Shown here: in pieces, positions 26,579 through 35,730 of the stretch
Layout: each line of letters begins with the position of its first letter
How positions within the stretch are numbered: the first letter of the stretch is position 1
The notes under the pieces: model-generated
Databases searched by the model: none
Told to the model about the DNA's origin: nothing
The model's input: the letters and a program-made list of their open reading frames with translations, nothing else
Assembly: GCA_963726795.1 (NCBI GenBank)
Contig: CAVSDD010000003.1
Coordinates: 310,001-374,000, forward strand
Length of the DNA: 64,000 bases
From: Hyphomicrobium_A sp963726795
GTDB taxonomy: Bacteria; Pseudomonadota; Alphaproteobacteria; Rhizobiales; Hyphomicrobiaceae
Reading direction: 5' to 3'
Translations under genes and position numbers: made by a program

Positions 26579-28080
26579 GCCGCCGGCCTGACGCGGCGCG
26601 GCACGAGACGCACGCTGCCGAGCGCTTCCTGTTCACTCGATACGCCGCCCTCGTGATACTCGGCGTCCTCGTTGACGTTCCACACGTCATACAGGGTCTC
26701 GCCCGCGAGGATGTTACGGACGGTCAGCATCGCCGTCATCATCGCGTGGTCCTGATTGTTGTACTTGTGCATGCCGTTGCGGCCGACGAGATGCAGCGTG
26801 GGATAATGCTCGGCCAAGTCCGCACGGATCGTATCGATGTGCGCCTTGTAGGCGTCGTCATAGACGGGATAGGCCTTCTTCTGGCGCACGACGCAGCCGT
26901 CCTTGACCTCGTCCTCGCGCGCAAGACCGACCTCAGCCAGCTCGCGAGTAGCGAGCGCAATCAGCTCCGCATCGTCGGACGTCCACAGCCCGTCGCCTTC
27001 GAAGCAGAAATATTCGAGCCCGAGGCACGAGAGCTTCTCGTCCGGCACCATCTCGGGCGACCAGGACCGGAAATTCTGAATCCGTCCCACCCGCACGTTT
27101 GGCTCGTGGATGTAGATCCAGTTGTCGGGGAAGAGATCGGGCTTGTCGACGATGAGCGCGACCGTGATGAAATCGCGGTAACGCAGGCTTTGCGCAGCCG
27201 GCGCGCAGGCGGGAAGTGGATCGATCGACCCGATCAATTCGCGGATCGGCGCGGACGAGATAACGTGCTTTGCCGAAAACTCGCACGGCCCTTCGGCCGA
27301 GTTCGCAGTGATGTTCCAGCGCCCGGTGGCCTCGTCCCAGTGCATGCGATCAAGCGACGTGCCGCGGTGGATTATGCCGCCTCCGGCTTCGACCTTGGCG
27401 GCTGCTGCATCCCACATCATGCCAGGGCCACGGCGCGGGTACTGGAAGCTTTCAATCAACGACTTGATTACGGTATCACCTGCTTGCACGTCGGCGGGAC
27501 CCTTCACGGAGCGGCGCAGGGCATTCGCCATGGCGCTCCACAGATCGAGGCCCTTGATGCGCTGCGCCGCCCAGTCGGCTGAGATCTCGTCGCACGACAT
27601 GCCCCACACCTTCTCGGTGTAGGTCTTGAAGAAGATCGAGAACAGCCGGTCGCCGAACTGGTTCGACACCCACTCGCGGAAGTTCTCCGGGTTGTCGTTG
27701 GGGAAAGCCTTCTTGTAGGCGTACGACATCACGCACATCGCGCTCTCGACGATGCCGAGATTGCTCAGGGCCTCCATCGCTTTCAGCGGATAGGAGTAGT
27801 GCTTGCCGTCGTAGTAGATCCGGCTCAGGCGCGGGCGCTCGATGAAATCGTCGGGCAAGAGCTCATGCCAAAGGTCGACCACCTCCTTCGACTTCGAGAA
27901 GAAGCGATGCCCGCCGATGTCGAAAAGAAAGCCCTTATAGTTAACAGTTCGGCTTATTCCGCCGACGTAAGTCGGATCGGCTTCGATAACGGTCGTCGGT
28001 ACGCCGGCCTTGGTGAGAAGGTAGGCGGCCGTCAGGCCCGCCGGCCCGGCGCCGATAACAAAAACATCCGTATGCTCCAC
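26575..28080 (-). CDS. FAD-dependent oxidoreductase, UDP-galactopyranose mutase/amine-oxidase-like
   Basis: A 501-residue flavoprotein. The N-terminal dinucleotide-binding motif VFVIGAGPAGLTAAYLLTKAG is followed by the conserved TVIEADPTYVGGISRTV and FDIGGHRFFSKS. A late GRNGMHKYNNQDHAMM motif contacts the FAD, as in UDP-galactopyranose mutase-like and protoporphyrinogen-oxidase-like proteins. The substrate is not known; a sugar-nucleotide or lipid-linked sugar is plausible because of the overlapping GtrA gene. The GTG at 28080 is chosen because GGGAGG lies seven bases upstream and the FAD motif then begins near residue 6. Confidence 0.82.
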   Translation of the reverse strand: MEHTDVFVIGAGPAGLTAAYLLTKAGVPTTVIEADPTYVGGISRTVNYKGFLFDIGGHRFFSKSKEVVDLWHELLPDDFIERPRLSRIYYDGKHYSYPLKAMEALSNLGIVESAMCVMSYAYKKAFPNDNPENFREWVSNQFGDRLFSIFFKTYTEKVWGMSCDEISADWAAQRIKGLDLWSAMANALRRSVKGPADVQAGDTVIKSLIESFQYPRRGPGMMWDAAAAKVEAGGGIIHRGTSLDRMHWDEATGRWNITANSAEGPCEFSAKHVISSAPIRELIGSIDPLPACAPAAQSLRYRDFITVALIVDKPDLFPDNWIYIHEPNVRVGRIQNFRSWSPEMVPDEKLSCLGLEYFCFEGDGLWTSDDAELIALATRELAEVGLAREDEVKDGCVVRQKKAYPVYDDAYKAHIDTIRADLAEHYPTLHLVGRNGMHKYNNQDHAMMTAMLTVRNILAGETLYDVWNVNEDAEYHEGGVSSEQEALGSVRLVPRRVRPAA

Positions 28081-28290
28081 GTGGAGCCTCCCGCTGCCCT
28101 GTTGCGGATCGGAGCACCTTCTTCCGCGCGGCGGGCGCCCCTTATCCTCGCGGGTCGGCACGCTAGGGAGCAACGCTGAAGAAACCATTGCCTCGATGCC
28201 AAGGCGGGGTGCGTGCGCTCCTCGGCTGCCGGTTTACGCCGGCGCAAGCAGATCCCGGTTAACTTCGCGGTCATGTAACGGAGAGCGTCG

Positions 28291-30108
28291 ATGGCGATCA
28301 CGGCGGAAGAGCGCGGAGGCGAGTATGCGCGCGCTCAAAGCCCGGCGCCCACCCGCCTCGGCCGCGCGCAATTGCTTTTATGGTGCGCACTCGGCGTCGC
28401 CGTATTCGCCGCGCTGGTCTTCTGGTTCGACCCCGGACGCCTCGTAAACTCGCTTGGCGACACCGATGACGCGACGCGCCTGATTGAGGTGCGCGAGCTT
28501 TTGTCGGGCGCTCCGTGGTTCGACATGACGCTCTCGCGTTTTGGTGGCGCATACCCGCTCGTCTCACATTGGTCGCGCCTGATCGACCTGCCGATCGCCG
28601 CGCTCCTGTCGGGCTTTGAGCTTTTCTTGCCGCCCGCCAATGCCGAGATCGCCGTGCGCGCACTTTGGCCGCTGATTGTGCTGCTGGCTTTCGTCTATCT
28701 GCTCGCCCGCGAATCCGAGATTCGTGGCGGCCGAGCCGCAGCGCTGATCAGCATCGTGCTCACGGTCACGTGCATCATCGGCATCGTGCAATTCCTACCG
28801 GGGCGTATCGATCATCACAACGCAATCATTCTCGGAACGGTTGTCGGAATACTGCTGCTCGCGCGGAGTTTCGACGATGCGGATGCCGGCTGGGGCGCGG
28901 GCGTCATGCTCGGGTTTGCCACCGCAATCGGCTACGAGGCGCTGGCTTTGACGGCGGCGACCCTTGCCGCTGCGATGCTATACGGCGCGCTCCCCGGCCG
29001 CAGCCTGCTTGGGCCGTCACGCGCCGCCGTCACTTTCGCCGCCACGCTTGCGATCGCGCTAGCGCTGACGACATCTCCCAATGCTCTCTTTGTCAGCCAT
29101 TGCGACGTGCTGTCGTGGAATCTCGTGCTGCTCGCCGGGCTCAGCGCTCTCGGTGTCACCGTCATTCAAGCCTTTGAGGACGAGCTCGGCGCGCCCGCGA
29201 AAATCGGGCTCCTGGCCGTGACCGGAGCGCTCGCGTCGTCGGCTTTCTTTCTCGCTGAGCCGGCTTGCCTCGGCGGGCCATTTGGACAGGTCGACCCGGA
29301 ACTCTTCCCGATCTGGCTGGGCGACGTGTCGGAGACGCAAAGCATGCTCTCGCTGGGCAAGCAGTTGCCTCTGCTCGGGGGCATGGCGTTGATCTATTTC
29401 GCGGCAGGCGCCTACTGCGGTTTGCGCATGACCGCAACGGATCGCGACCAGGGACTGCGCTTTCTGCTGCTGGCATTCGTGATCGCGGTTCCGCTCAGCC
29501 TGTGGCAAATCAAGCTGCTCCCGTACGCCACCTTCTTGCCGATACCTCTGATCGCCGCCTCACTTGGACGACCGCCAAGGAACAAGCAGGCGCCGCTCAC
29601 GCGCAAAGGCATCGCACTCATCGGCCTCATCACGCTGGTGGGAGTGGGCGTCGGCGGCTGGCTGGTTCTCGTCGTGGCCGCATCCTCATCCAACCGCGTG
29701 AAGGAGACGCTGAAACCGGTGCAGGATTGTCAGTCGACGGCGGCCTTGGCTCCGCTTGCCGAATTGCCCAAGGGCCTTGCAGTGGCCGATGTCAATCTCG
29801 GCCCCTACATCGTCGCGTTGACGGACCTCGATGTGCTCTCGGCTCCCTATCACCGGCTCGACAAGTCGATTATCGAGGCGCACGAGATTCTGCACGGCGC
29901 CCCCGCCGAGGCCGAGAAGCGCCTACGCAGCGTCGGCGCGCGCTACGTGGTGACGTGCGCCGGCCTCGATTCAACGACGCAGCAGGGGAAACCAAATGCC
30001 GATGCTTTGCAGACCCTGCTGTTCGCCGCCAAACCTCCGGCGTTCCTTTCGCCGGTTCCGCTCGCTGCAAAGACGCCCCTCAAGGTTTGGCGGGTCCTCG
30101 ACAACTAA
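28291..30108 (+). CDS. Polytopic GT-C-like glycosyltransferase candidate
   Basis: A 605-residue membrane protein with about eleven helices. After the first helix comes an acidic loop, GDTDDATRLIEVRELLSG and WFDMT, then SHWSRLIDLPIAALL. This is the arrangement expected of the catalytic first loop of GT-C enzymes (STT3/PglB/ArnT-like). PGRIDHHNAIILG follows near residue 170. A soluble C-terminal domain covers about residues 470-605. It is presumed to transfer a sugar from a lipid carrier on the periplasmic side. The family assignment is by motif reading, not search. The ATG at 28291 has GGAG nine bases upstream. It is divergent from the FAD/GtrA pair. Confidence 0.62.
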   Translation: MAITAEERGGEYARAQSPAPTRLGRAQLLLWCALGVAVFAALVFWFDPGRLVNSLGDTDDATRLIEVRELLSGAPWFDMTLSRFGGAYPLVSHWSRLIDLPIAALLSGFELFLPPANAEIAVRALWPLIVLLAFVYLLARESEIRGGRAAALISIVLTVTCIIGIVQFLPGRIDHHNAIILGTVVGILLLARSFDDADAGWGAGVMLGFATAIGYEALALTAATLAAAMLYGALPGRSLLGPSRAAVTFAATLAIALALTTSPNALFVSHCDVLSWNLVLLAGLSALGVTVIQAFEDELGAPAKIGLLAVTGALASSAFFLAEPACLGGPFGQVDPELFPIWLGDVSETQSMLSLGKQLPLLGGMALIYFAAGAYCGLRMTATDRDQGLRFLLLAFVIAVPLSLWQIKLLPYATFLPIPLIAASLGRPPRNKQAPLTRKGIALIGLITLVGVGVGGWLVLVVAASSSNRVKETLKPVQDCQSTAALAPLAELPKGLAVADVNLGPYIVALTDLDVLSAPYHRLDKSIIEAHEILHGAPAEAEKRLRSVGARYVVTCAGLDSTTQQGKPNADALQTLLFAAKPPAFLSPVPLAAKTPLKVWRVLDN

Positions 30109-30123
30109 TTCGGTTTTCAGTTT

Positions 30124-31119
30124 TCAGTCCTCGGCCTTGAGCGGACGCTGCATCAGCCGGCCGATGGCGTCGGTGACGCTGGCGCGACCTTCCACGATGT
30201 CACAAACGGCTGCGCAAATGGGCATGTCTATGCCCTTCTCCTGCGCGATGCGCTGGACTGCGACGGCGGTGTAGACACCTTCGGTCACTGCGGTGCGGCC
30301 ACCCAGCGCCTGGGCGAGGCTCTGGCCTTCCCCGAGCGCGCGCCCAAGCGACATGTTGCGCGACTGGGGACTGCCGCAGGTCAGGATCAGGTCTCCGAGC
30401 CCCGATAGCCCTGTCAGCGTCTCTAAGCGTGCGCCCATCGCCTCACCGAAGCGGCGCATTTCGGCAAAGCCGCGCGTGACGAGGGCAGCGTGCGCACTGG
30501 CGCCGAGGCCCTTGCCGTCGACGATACCGGCGGCGATCGCCAGCACATTCTTTATTGCCCCACCGAGCTCGACTCCGACGAGGTCGTTCGTCCAGTAGAG
30601 GCGCAAAGTGCGACTGCCCAGGCGCTCGGCCAGCTCGCGGCCGACTGCCTCTTCGGCGCACGCGATGGTAAGAGCTGTCGGCAACTCGCGCGCGACGTCT
30701 GCGGCAAAGCTTGGGCCCGACAGCACGGCGCGCGTCGCTTCGGGGAGCACCTCGGCCAGGATCTCGCCCATCTGCCGGCCAGTCGCCTGCTCGATGCCCT
30801 TGGCGCACATGACGACCGGTTTTCCGGCGCCAATCGAGACGCGCAGCTGGCCGCCGATATCGCGCACGTACTGCGCGGGCACGACCATGAGAATGGCGTC
30901 CGCGACCGCGGCATCGGCCAAGGAGGACGTGGCACGGATATGCGGATCGAGCGCGACGCCCGGAAGAAAGGCCGTGTTCGCATGTCGCGCATTGATGTCG
31001 GCGACGACCTCTGGCTCGCGCGCCCACAGGGTGACCTCGCGACCGGCGCGGCGCATCGCCTGGGCGAGCGCCGTGCCCCACGCTCCGCCGCCGATAATGC
31101 CGACCTTGTCGATCTTCAT
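30124..31119 (-). CDS. gpsA: Glycerol-3-phosphate dehydrogenase [NAD(P)+]
   Basis: A 331-residue enzyme that reduces dihydroxyacetone phosphate to sn-glycerol-3-phosphate for phospholipid synthesis. It has N-terminal NAD(P) motif VGIIGGGAWGTALAQAM, catalytic-region LSGPSFAADVARELPTA, VGVELGGAIKNVLAIAAGI, and the substrate-binding GLSGLGDLILTC plus SRNMSLGRALGEG. Length matches the family. The ATG at 31119 is the only good start. It lies 58 bases after tsaD on the same strand, as commonly seen in Hyphomicrobiales. Confidence 0.97.
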   Translation of the reverse strand: MKIDKVGIIGGGAWGTALAQAMRRAGREVTLWAREPEVVADINARHANTAFLPGVALDPHIRATSSLADAAVADAILMVVPAQYVRDIGGQLRVSIGAGKPVVMCAKGIEQATGRQMGEILAEVLPEATRAVLSGPSFAADVARELPTALTIACAEEAVGRELAERLGSRTLRLYWTNDLVGVELGGAIKNVLAIAAGIVDGKGLGASAHAALVTRGFAEMRRFGEAMGARLETLTGLSGLGDLILTCGSPQSRNMSLGRALGEGQSLAQALGGRTAVTEGVYTAVAVQRIAQEKGIDMPICAAVCDIVEGRASVTDAIGRLMQRPLKAED

Positions 31120-31177
31120 GCCAATTTTCCGGGGCCACCCGCTAGAATCGCCAGCTCGATATCTAGCATGCTCGGCC

Positions 31178-32275
31178 TTACGCCTTCACTCCGGCACCGA
31201 TCGCGGGTTTGGCACTGGCGTCAAGCGGCCAGCGTGGGCGCACGGGCGCGTCGAGGGGATCGGATTGCCCGAGTGCAAGGCGTTCCGCGCCGACCCAGGC
31301 AATCATCGCGGCGTTGTCGCTGCACAGGGCCGAGGGAGGCGCATGAAACGAGTATCCATGCTTGGTGGCCAAGTCTTGCAGCGCCGCGCGCAGGCGCATG
31401 TTCGCGGCGACGCCACCAGCGACAACGAACCGGCGGGGCATGGGAAGCTCGCGCGCCGCGTGCTCGAGCGCACGGGCGCAGCGGTCCGCAATGCATTCGG
31501 TGACCGCCAGCTCGAAAGCGGCGGCGATGTCGGCCACATCCTGCTCGGTCAGCGGTGCTAACCGCTCGGCCAGGCGGCGCACTGCAGTCTTGAGGCCGGC
31601 AAAGGAGAAGTGCAGCTCCTCGCGGCCGACCATGGGACGCGGCAGCTCGAAACGCTTTGCATCGCCGCTGCGCGCGGCAAGCTCCACCGCCGGGCCTCCG
31701 GGAAACCCCAAGCCGAGCAACTTTGCCGTCTTGTCGAAGGCTTCGCCCAATGCGTCGTCGATCGTGGTGCCGAGTCGCTGATAATCGCCGACGCCGCGCA
31801 CGATCAAGAGTTGCGTATGCCCGCCGGAGACCAGCAGCAGCACGTAGGGCGGCCGCAGGCCTTCCGTCAATCCGACCGTCAGCGCGTGCGCCTCCAAGTG
31901 ATGCACAGCAAGGAACGGTAGGCGTCGCGCGACTGCGATGGCCTTCCCCGTGATCAGACCGGCGATCAGGCCGCCGATCAAACCCGGACCTGCCGTCGCG
32001 GCGACCGCATCGAGATCACCGAAATCGATAGCGGCCTCGTCCAGAGCGGCGCGCACCAAAGTATCGAGGCATTCGACGTGGGCCCGCGCCGCAATCTCCG
32101 GGACGACGCCCCCAAACGGCCGATGCTTCTCCCATTGGGTGCGCACGACATTGGACAGGATCCGGCCACACCCCTCGGCAGCGCGCAGCACGACCGCCGC
32201 CGACGTCTCATCGCAGCTCGTTTCGAGGCCCAGCACGAGGGAACGCCGGCTCGGCATATGGCGGCTGTCGTTCAT
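31178..32275 (-). CDS. tsaD: tRNA N6-threonylcarbamoyladenosine (t6A) synthase subunit TsaD
   Basis: A 365-residue Kae1/TsaD protein that transfers threonylcarbamoyl to A37 of ANN-decoding tRNAs. Seen: LVLGLETSCDETSAAVV at the start, FGGVVPEIAARAH, the metal-binding HHLEAHAL, the ATP-binding LLVSGGHTQLLIV, DDALGEAFDKTAKLLGL and VAGGVAANMRLR. The start is ambiguous among ATGs at 32302, 32275 and 32257; 32275 gives the usual length. It is divergent from hemC, with about 94 bases between starts. Confidence 0.96.
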   Translation of the reverse strand: MNDSRHMPSRRSLVLGLETSCDETSAAVVLRAAEGCGRILSNVVRTQWEKHRPFGGVVPEIAARAHVECLDTLVRAALDEAAIDFGDLDAVAATAGPGLIGGLIAGLITGKAIAVARRLPFLAVHHLEAHALTVGLTEGLRPPYVLLLVSGGHTQLLIVRGVGDYQRLGTTIDDALGEAFDKTAKLLGLGFPGGPAVELAARSGDAKRFELPRPMVGREELHFSFAGLKTAVRRLAERLAPLTEQDVADIAAAFELAVTECIADRCARALEHAARELPMPRRFVVAGGVAANMRLRAALQDLATKHGYSFHAPPSALCSDNAAMIAWVGAERLALGQSDPLDAPVRPRWPLDASAKPAIGAGVKA

Positions 32276-32369
32276 GGGTCTGGACGCGAGCCTTGTTTGC
32301 ATTCAGCGCGGCGCAAGGGCATTAATGGGCCGCAATCGCATCTGTCGCCTAACACCCGGAGAGAAGGGC

Positions 32370-33299
32370 TTGCAAGCAGCCAAGGTCCGCATCGGCACGC
32401 GCGGCTCGCCGTTGGCGCTCGCGCAGGCCCACGACGTGCGCCGGCGACTGACCGCCGCGCATGGCCTGGCGGAGGATCAAAGCGAGCTCGTCATCATCAA
32501 GACAAGCGGCGACATGATCGTCGACCGCCCGCTTTCGGAGGTCGGCGGCAAGGGCCTGTTTACCAAGGAGATCGAGGAGGCGCTGCTCGGCGGCAAGATC
32601 GACCTTGCCGTGCACTCCACCAAGGACATGGAGACGACGCTGCCGCGCGGCCTCGCCATCGGCGCGACCTTGAAGCGGGAGGACCCGCGCGACGCTTTTA
32701 TCAGCCTGAAGTACCGCACGCTCGACGAGTTGCCCGGCGGCGCACGGGTGGGGACCTCTTCGCTGCGGCGCCAAGCCCAGGTGCTGCAGCGGCGCCCCGA
32801 TCTTAAGATCGTGCCGTTCCGCGGCAACGTCGACACGCGGCTCAAGAAGCTCGCCGACGGCGTGGCGGATGCGACGTTCCTCGCCTGCGCCGGGCTGAAT
32901 CGGCTCGGTCTCAGCCAGCACGTCACCCAGAAAATGCCGACCGAAGTCATGCTGCCGGCGGTAGGCCAGGGCGCCGTCGCCATCGAAATTCGATCCGACG
33001 ACGAGGAGACCGCACGGCTGATCGCACCGCTGAACGACGAGGCGACGGCGCTCTGCGTTGCCGCCGAACGCGCGTTCCTCGCGGTCCTCGATGGTTCGTG
33101 CCGCACGCCGATCGCCGGCCTCGCCGAGTTGGCCGATGGAATCTTGCACTTTCGCGGCGAGATCCTGTCACCTGACGGAACGCGACACTACTTTGCGGAA
33201 AAGCGCGGCGAAACACAGTCCGCGCTGTTGCTTGGGGAAGGCGCCGCGCGCGAGCTTATCGGCGCCGCCGGTCCCAATTTCCTGCACTCGCTCGCTTGA
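32370..33299 (+). CDS. hemC: Hydroxymethylbilane synthase (porphobilinogen deaminase)
   Basis: A 309-residue haem-pathway enzyme that joins four porphobilinogens. Motifs: VRIGTRGSPLALAQAHD at the N-terminus, IIKTSGDMI, KGLFTKEIEEALL, AVHSTKDMET, RVGTSSLRRQAQ, FRGNVDTRL, and the dipyrromethane-cofactor cysteine in DGSCRTPIAGLA. The TTG at 32370 gives the standard N-terminus and has GGAG nine bases upstream; an ATG at 32325 with AAGGG is the alternative. It overlaps hemD by one base (TGATG). Confidence 0.95.
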   Translation: MQAAKVRIGTRGSPLALAQAHDVRRRLTAAHGLAEDQSELVIIKTSGDMIVDRPLSEVGGKGLFTKEIEEALLGGKIDLAVHSTKDMETTLPRGLAIGATLKREDPRDAFISLKYRTLDELPGGARVGTSSLRRQAQVLQRRPDLKIVPFRGNVDTRLKKLADGVADATFLACAGLNRLGLSQHVTQKMPTEVMLPAVGQGAVAIEIRSDDEETARLIAPLNDEATALCVAAERAFLAVLDGSCRTPIAGLAELADGILHFRGEILSPDGTRHYFAEKRGETQSALLLGEGAARELIGAAGPNFLHSLA

Positions 33300-34036
33300 T
33301 GCGGCTGCTCATTACCCGGCCCGAGCCTGACGCGCGTGAGCTGAAGGATACGCTCTTGGCACTGGGGCACGAGGTGATCGTAGAACCGTTGCTGAACATT
33401 GAGCTGCTGCCAATCGCAGCCGATGACCTTAAGGACCTGCAGGCCTTAATAGTGACAAGCCGCAACGGCGTGCGCGCGCTCGTCGCAAGCGCGGCTTACG
33501 CGGCAGCGCGCGAGCTGACGATCTTTTGCGTCGGCGAGGGCACGGCAGAGGCGGCGCGGCAAGCCGGATTTCAAAGCATAAGCGCGGGTGCGGGGAAGGC
33601 GCGCGATCTCGTGCCGCTCGTCTCCGAGAAGGCGAAAAAGTCCGGCGGTGCACTGCTTCACGTGGCGGGCGAGCATCTTGCTTTCGACCTGACGGGGGCC
33701 CTTATCGCCCAGGGCCTCGATGTGCGTAGCCTGACTGCCTACCGCGCCTTAGCCAGCCCAGCCCTATCATCGCAAACTGCGCATGCGCTCGGCGAAGACC
33801 GCATCGATGCCGTTACACTGATGTCGCCGCGAACCGCCGCGATTTTTGCACAAGTTGTCTCCGTCGCCGGGCTTGGCGCGAACGCCAGAAAGCTGCGCTA
33901 CATATGCCTTTCTGACCGCGTGGCCTACGCGCTTGGCGATCTTGCCGTTGGCCGGTGCGAGGTCGCCGCCACGCCCAATTCGCAGGGCATGCTTGCGGCG
34001 ATCGCCCGGGTGGCAACCCAGCCCACAGGGGTGTAG
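33299..34036 (+). CDS. hemD: Uroporphyrinogen-III synthase
   Basis: A 245-residue protein that closes and inverts ring D of hydroxymethylbilane. The family is poorly conserved, but the start LLITRPEPDARELKDTLLALGHEV, the segments LIVTSRNGVRAL and FCVGEGTAEAARQAGF, and VTLMSPRTAAIFAQVV near residue 165 are typical. Its ATG shares a base with the hemC stop, so translation is coupled. Position directly after hemC and before the mitofilin homologue and hemY supports the call. Confidence 0.93.
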   Translation: MRLLITRPEPDARELKDTLLALGHEVIVEPLLNIELLPIAADDLKDLQALIVTSRNGVRALVASAAYAAARELTIFCVGEGTAEAARQAGFQSISAGAGKARDLVPLVSEKAKKSGGALLHVAGEHLAFDLTGALIAQGLDVRSLTAYRALASPALSSQTAHALGEDRIDAVTLMSPRTAAIFAQVVSVAGLGANARKLRYICLSDRVAYALGDLAVGRCEVAATPNSQGMLAAIARVATQPTGV

Positions 34037-34118
34037 CTTCCCGTCAAATTCGAAAGGAAGGTCCCCTTATCATCTGCCCTTGCGGCGGGGACCAATGGTG
34101 CAGTGAGGGCCTATTCTC

Positions 34119-35720
34119 ATGGATAACAAGGATGAGTCCGGCAAGGGTGGCTCCGCGCAGGGCGCCGGAGGCAACCGGCCGCACGCCACGCTCGACCTCA
34201 AGGCCACAGTTGTGAAGCCGCCTCGCTCCGAGCAGGAGCCCCCCAAAACAGCGGCGGACGCGGCAAAAGTGCGAACCGCTGCAGGACCGACCGCTACTGA
34301 AGCCGCCGCAACGCCGATCAAGGTGCCAGGATCAGGAGGCTTCTTCACTCACCTCGCCGCGGGAATAGCCGGAGGCATTTTTGCGGTTTGGGCCGCTTGG
34401 ATGCTCGCATCCCAATTCGGGTTCGGCGTCGGCCCGGCTTCGCCCGATCTATCCCCCTTTGAGCAACGCCTCGTCGCGCTGGAGACCGTCGATAGGCAGA
34501 CAAAGCCCGACACAGCCGCTTTCGAGTCGCGGATGAAAGCCGTCGAAGACAGTATCGGCAAGTTGCAGGGTCTCGCCGCCAGCATCGATGCAATCGGGAA
34601 GAAACAAGACGAGCTCGCCGGAAGCATCAAAGCCGTCGAAGACAAAGCCGGCACGCCGGATACAAAGGCAACCGATGCGCGCGTCGCCAAACTGGAAGAG
34701 CAGCTGGCCGCCATGTCCGCCGCCGCCGAAAGCGACCCGGCAAGCGGGCGCCTGCCGCAGCTCGCGGCTCTGACGGGCAAGATATCCGATCTTGAGTCGA
34801 TGCTGCCGGCTAAACTCGACGCGTTGCGCAAGAGCGTCAACGACGAGATCGAGACGCGCCTGGCGGTTGCAAATGAGACAGGCGAGTCCGCCAAGGCCGG
34901 CACGCAGCGGCTCGACCGCGAGGTCGCGGCAATCAAGGCGGACGACGCGAAGCTGCTTGCCGATTTGAGCGCGCTGAAAACCGAGAGTGAGCGGGCGAGC
35001 GTCGCCCTCAAGACAACTGCCGATAGCCTGTCAGGGCTGCGCGCCGAGGTCGACGCGCGTCTCGCCACGTTCGCCAAAAGCTCCGACCTCGGCACCGCTA
35101 TCGCGCCGCTGTCGACCAAGCTCTCAGGGCTTCAGGACGACGTGCGCGGCGTGATCGATAGTGAGGAGGCACGGAAAACGACGGCCCAGCGCATCGTGCT
35201 ATCGCTGGACCTGGCTGACCTGAAACGTGTGATCGAACGCGGCAACCCCTACGCCGCCGAGCTCGAGCACGTGCGCGGCGCCGCGAGCGGCAGCATCGAT
35301 CTTGCTCCGCTCGACCGTTTCGCGAACCAGGGGGTGCCGACGCTGGCCGAGCTGAGGCAGGACTTCAAATCGGTCGCCTACAAGCTTATCGACACCGAGG
35401 AACAGCCGACGGACGGCTCGATCATGGGGCGTCTGCTATCGGGTGCCAAATCCGTCGTCAGAGTTCGCAAGATCAATCATAGCGCCGACGACAAGACTGT
35501 GGAGGCGATCGTGTCGCGCATGGAGGCGGCGCTGAACGAGGATCGCCTCGGGGACGTGCTGCAGGAGGCGCATACGCTGCCGCAGCCCGCACAAGACAGC
35601 GCGCGTGACTTCCTTTCAAAGGTCGAAGCGCGCTACGCGGTCGACAAAGCGCTGCAGACCGTCGAGGCACAACTCAAGTCTTCGCTCGTGGCGCCCGCGG
35701 CCGGCGCGGCGCAACGCTAA
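34119..35720 (+). CDS. Mitofilin (Mic60) homologue
   Basis: A 533-residue inner-membrane protein of the bacterial mitofilin family (COG4223). The N-terminal 70 residues are a disordered, charged cytoplasmic segment. One transmembrane helix follows near 75-100 (HLAAGIAGGIFAVWAAWMLA). A long Ala/Lys/Glu-rich coiled-coil covers about residues 120-360, and a conserved C-terminal helical domain is seen (RGNPYAAELEHVRGA, DRFANQGVPTLAELRQDF). Homologues shape membranes and support intracytoplasmic membranes in alphaproteobacteria. The gene sits between hemD and hemY, the position conserved in this class. Confidence 0.92.
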   Translation: MDNKDESGKGGSAQGAGGNRPHATLDLKATVVKPPRSEQEPPKTAADAAKVRTAAGPTATEAAATPIKVPGSGGFFTHLAAGIAGGIFAVWAAWMLASQFGFGVGPASPDLSPFEQRLVALETVDRQTKPDTAAFESRMKAVEDSIGKLQGLAASIDAIGKKQDELAGSIKAVEDKAGTPDTKATDARVAKLEEQLAAMSAAAESDPASGRLPQLAALTGKISDLESMLPAKLDALRKSVNDEIETRLAVANETGESAKAGTQRLDREVAAIKADDAKLLADLSALKTESERASVALKTTADSLSGLRAEVDARLATFAKSSDLGTAIAPLSTKLSGLQDDVRGVIDSEEARKTTAQRIVLSLDLADLKRVIERGNPYAAELEHVRGAASGSIDLAPLDRFANQGVPTLAELRQDFKSVAYKLIDTEEQPTDGSIMGRLLSGAKSVVRVRKINHSADDKTVEAIVSRMEAALNEDRLGDVLQEAHTLPQPAQDSARDFLSKVEARYAVDKALQTVEAQLKSSLVAPAAGAAQR

Positions 35721-35730
35721 AGGGGCGACT

